Shown piece by piece: positions 60,897-64,000 of a stretch of 64,000 nucleotides of DNA. Under the pieces are notes generated by a model. The model saw only the letters and a program-made list of their open reading frames with translations, did no database searches and was not told where the DNA came from. Both the position numbers and the translations under genes were made by a program. The DNA is from Cololabis saira (Eukaryota > Chordata > Actinopteri > Beloniformes > Belonidae). The first letter of the stretch is position 1. Each line of letters begins with the position of its first letter. The stretch is taken from positions 592,501 to 656,500 of the forward strand of contig NC_084590.1 of NCBI RefSeq assembly GCF_033807715.1, written 5' to 3'.

Positions 60897-61040
60897 TATG
60901 TCTTATGTCGTCAGTGTGAATGGAGGGCCGTTTCCCCCTCCGCCCGGTCACATGCACTCAACACCAGGGGCGGGGGAGGGGCCTACATCGCCTGCGTTCC
61001 CTCGTCGGCCTACGGCTCAGGTGGAGCTTTGATTGTACTA

Positions 61041-61041
<1 letters not shown>

Positions 61042-61132
<91 letters not shown>
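61042..61132. repeat. (CA)n microsatellite
   Basis: About 45 CA units within retroposed copy 2. Confidence 0.97.
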
Positions 61133-61137
<5 letters not shown>

Positions 61138-61338
61138 TATACATCGGCCTGTTCAGCTGCATGCTCGCGCTATAGTTTTGGGGGTTGGTTAGGTAGTGCC
61201 TGTTTCGTACCTGTTCTTTTTTTTTTTTTTTTTTCTGCTTTTTTCTTTTTTGCAGATTTCCAGTGCTCGATGTGCGCCTCCATGTGTGTTCTCCCGTCCT
61301 GGATTAGCAGCGGATGTCACCCCTCACCATCTTAAAAA

Positions 61339-61725
61339 GACAGGTGTGTGCCTTGCCTAATCACGTCCAATCAGTTTAATTAAATGCATCTGGACTCAAA
61401 TGAAGGAGCACAAACATCTCAAGGAGGATCAGAAGAAATTGACACCATGTGAGTTAAATATGAGTATGACAGTAAAGGGTCTGAATACTTACGAGCATGC
61501 ACTACTTTTTCTTTTTAATACATTTTGCAAAAATTTCTACATTTCTGTTTTTTTCTGTCAAGATGGGGTGCTAAGTGTACATTAATGAGAAATAAAATGA
61601 ACTTTTTGGATTTTAGCAAATGGCTGCAATGAAACAAAGAGGGAAAAATGTGAAGGGGTCCGAATACTTTCAGTAACCACTGTATGTTTGATGTACTTTT
61701 CATTTTTATTTTATTTTTCATATAT
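61339..61725 (-). mobile_element. Tc1-like right end (inverted partner of 53861-54120)
   Basis: GGGGTCCGAATACTTTCAGT and AACCACTGTATGTTTGATGT mirror the left end, with the same ~45-bp extension outside the TACAGTG terminus. The inner part (AAATGAAGGAGCACAAACAT, CTCAAGGAGGATCAG) is typical of the 3' region of fish Tc1 elements. Confidence 0.7.
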
Positions 61726-62104
61726 TTTTAATTTTAATAACATTAAATAGTTGATTTTGAAGTCGTAAAAAAGACGAAGCTGTCAGTTCTCCCGCTTAGC
61801 ACGTTCACATTTTGGGGTCCTAAGGCCGTCTGCTATTGGTTGATATTCTCTAAACTACAATCTGATTGGTTCATCAGCTTATGAAATTGGATTAAATAGA
61901 ATCTTAACTGAAATTGTTCCCAACATATGAGACAGTCTCCTTATAAATAATTACATTTTTGGTTCTTTTTGATGGAGGTGGCACTAAATGCTGACTTGAT
62001 AAAGTAATTTTGTTTTGAAAATAGTGTTTTATTTTCTGTACATGTTTTTTAGAGGTCGATGGATATTATTTATCATAATATTATTTATTTTTTACTTATT
62101 CTAT
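61726..62104. other. No gene seen
   Basis: Unassigned AT-rich sequence. Confidence 0.3.
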
Positions 62105-62290
62105 AGCCGATTCAATTCAATTTTATTTATATATAAATAAAATATATAAATATATAGCGTTTATTACAACAGAAGTTTAGTTTTAAAGGTGGAGGTGGTG
62201 TCAGCCCCCTTAACCCAGATTGGAAGTTGGTTCCATAGTAATGATAGCAGAACGCCCGTCCTCCACATCTACATTTAGATACTCTAGAAT
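62105..62290 (-). mobile_element. L2 LINE 3' end with internal deletion
   Basis: ATTCAATTCAATTTTATTTA (tail) at 62110 is joined at about 62175 directly to GTTTTAAAGGTGGAGGTGGT, the codons before the L2 stop, and continues to CTACATTTAGATACTCTAG. Most of the 3' UTR is missing compared with 19896-20700, so this copy has lost about 600 bp. Confidence 0.75.
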
Positions 62291-62602
62291 AGGCCCTTGT
62301 GCTCGGGCCCAGATTGTACATCTGGACCCTGAAATGGCTTTTGTTGCTAAATGGTTCTATTCAAAGTGACTAAATAAAAGTGACAAAGTGACTGAATAAT
62401 GACAGAAGAAACATTTTGCCATTTTGAATATTAATGTGAGAATGGTAAGTTAGGGCTGAGAAACATTACTCAAGTTATGGGCATAGAAATCACATTTTTC
62501 CAAATTCCTGGTTTCCCATGAATATTACAGATTTGTTTGTATTATCTTCTATTTTAGACTTTACTGTTTATTCTGGAATACTGGGTTTCTGTTTCTCATT
62601 GC
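62291..62602. other. No gene seen
   Basis: Unassigned sequence between an L2 fragment and a SINE tail. Confidence 0.3.
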
Positions 62603-62770
62603 ATCAAGGCCATCCATCCATCCATCCATCCATCCATCCATCCATCCATCCATCCATCCATCCATCCATCCATCCATCCATCCATCCATCCATCCATCCA
62701 TCCATCCATCCATCCACTTTCTATACCCATTTAATCCTTTACAGGGTAACGGGGCCTCAAGACCATATAA
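62603..62770 (-). mobile_element. SINE tail with (CCAT)n tract
   Basis: About 26 CCAT units (62611-62715) followed by CACTTTCTATACCCATTTAA and TCCTTTACAGGGTAACGGGG, the inverted 3' end of the SINE group also seen at 24040-24336 and 63081-63273. Confidence 0.65.
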
Positions 62771-62938
62771 TGATATCATCAGAATCTTAGTGTCTCCAAA
62801 TATCTTTAATAACTTACATGAAAACCTTTAGATATTATACATAAGAGTACAATTTTGCTTTTTCACTATGTTTATCAAAACTAGTATTAAAGAGGTTCAA
62901 TGGACAATAAACACATACTCAACTTGATATAGTGTATG

Positions 62939-62944
62939 TATATA

Positions 62945-63034
<90 letters not shown>
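62939..63034. repeat. (AT)n microsatellite
   Basis: AT run ending at the TA that flanks the next MITE. Confidence 0.97.
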
Positions 63035-63037
<3 letters not shown>

Positions 63038-63581
63038 TGGGGCGAAAAAGTATTTAGTCAGACACCAATAGTGCAAGTTCCATCCGTCCATTATCTATAC
63101 CCGCTATATCCTTTGCAGGGTCACGGGGGTCTGCTGGAGAGCAGGGTCACGGGGGTCTGCTGGAAAGCAGGGTCACAGGGGTCTGCTGGAGAGCAGGGTC
63201 ACGGGGGTCTGCTGGAGCCTATCCCAGCTATTTTCAGGCGAGAGGCAGGTCCACCCTGGACAGGTCGAGTAGGGCAAGTTCTCCCACTTAAAACGATAAG
63301 AGAGGCCTGTAATTTTCATGCCAGGTATATCTCAACTATGAGAGACAAAATGAAAAAAAAAAATCCATAAAATCCCATTGTCTGATTTTTAAAGAATGTA
63401 CTGTATTTGCAAATTATAGTGGAAAATAAGTATTTCAATAACAAAAGTTAATCTCAATACTTTGTTATATACCTATTGTTGGCAATGACAGAGGTCAAAG
63501 GTTTTCTGTAAAGCTGGACATACATAGTGGGAGAACTTTCACAATTGGTGGCTGACTAAATACTTTTTGCCCTATGGTGTG
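63035..63581. mobile_element. Tc1-type MITE, split by a SINE fragment
   Basis: CAGTGGGGCGAAAAAGTATT TAGTCAG on the left and, inverted, GGGCAAAAAGTATTTAGTCA on the right, with TA at 63033-63034 and a worn right terminus near TA 63582-63583. GCAAGTTCTCCCACTTAAAA and GCCTGTAATTTTCATG are typical of this abundant fish MITE. Its left arm is interrupted at 63080. Confidence 0.75.
63081..63273 (-). mobile_element. SINE 3' fragment with 26-bp internal repeat, 8-bp target duplication
   Basis: Flanked by GCAAGTTC on both sides (63073-63080 and 63274-63281). It starts with CATCCGTCCATTATCTATAC (tail end) and includes four tandem copies of a 26-bp unit GCAGGGTCACGGGGGTCTGC+TGGAGA (about 63115-63218), then GAGCCTATCCCAGC and AGGCAGGTCCACCCTGGACA. 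A normal SINE of this type has a single such unit. Confidence 0.75.
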
Positions 63582-63586
63582 TATAT

Positions 63587-64000
<414 letters not shown>

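Larger units (their letters stand above)
60395..61338 (+). mobile_element. GC-rich retroposed element, copy 2 (3'-truncated)
   Basis: On the plus strand it shares with the minus-strand copy at 30766-32261 the segments ATTCCCAGGTGTCTAT...GTCTTATGTCGTCAGT, CACATGCACTCAACACCAGG plus GGCGGG, a dinucleotide repeat, and GCAGATTTCCAGTGCT...CCTGGATTAGCAG, in the same order. It stops at about 61338, before the part that ends in poly(A) in the other copy. It is interrupted by the MITE at 60521-60896. Confidence 0.7.

Overview
This window is teleost fish genomic DNA. The evidence is one conserved vertebrate gene, crk, split by introns, together with a dense teleost-type transposon load: L2, Rex1/CR1-like and L1 LINEs, hAT, Tc1/mariner and PIF/Harbinger DNA transposons, TTAA-flanked MITEs, a tRNA-derived SINE, a Ty3 LTR element and an endogenous retrovirus-like element. 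There are also long microsatellites. No bacterial operons, rRNA genes or CRISPR arrays were seen.

The only intact host gene I can support is crk (CRK adaptor protein, SH2-SH3-SH3) on the minus strand. Its three coding exons are 48117-47898, 45587-45010 and 27823-27686. They join with GT..AG splice sites in phase 1 and phase 0 and give 311 codons. Exon 3 lies 17.2 kb from exon 2, and that intron is packed with nested transposons. A CpG-containing 5' region with a perfect CRE palindrome lies upstream of exon 1. A probable 3' UTR of up to about 3.3 kb lies below exon 3.

Layout. 1-7.2 kb: a hAT-like element cut by the window start, a 2.8-kb foldback element, a PIF/Harbinger transposase fragment and a TTAA-flanked MITE. 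7.6-9.9 kb: a 34-36 bp satellite. 10.2-11.75 kb: two minisatellites, one resembling an L2 3' UTR and one next to a possible retroelement gag start. 12-17 kb: LINE ends and a GGTCC-rich minisatellite. 17-24 kb: a nested pile whose order can be read from target-site duplications (hAT inside a TTAA MITE; hAT inside L2 inside another hAT). 24-48 kb: crk with its repeat-filled introns. 49.75-53.58 kb: a young but crippled Ty3 element. 53.9-61.7 kb: Tc1-like ends in inverted orientation enclosing a retrovirus-like element with nearly identical LTRs but a ruined interior, and a GC-rich retroposed sequence. 62-64 kb: SINE tails, a Tc1-type MITE and microsatellites.

The transposons do not form a working system. 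Every transposase or reverse transcriptase seen is truncated, frameshifted or missing key residues. The most noteworthy items are the LTR/interior mismatch in the retrovirus-like element, a retroposed GC-rich family present twice, the foldback element carrying a helix-turn-helix-like coding fragment in both arms, and tandem arrays that appear to have grown from transposon sequence.
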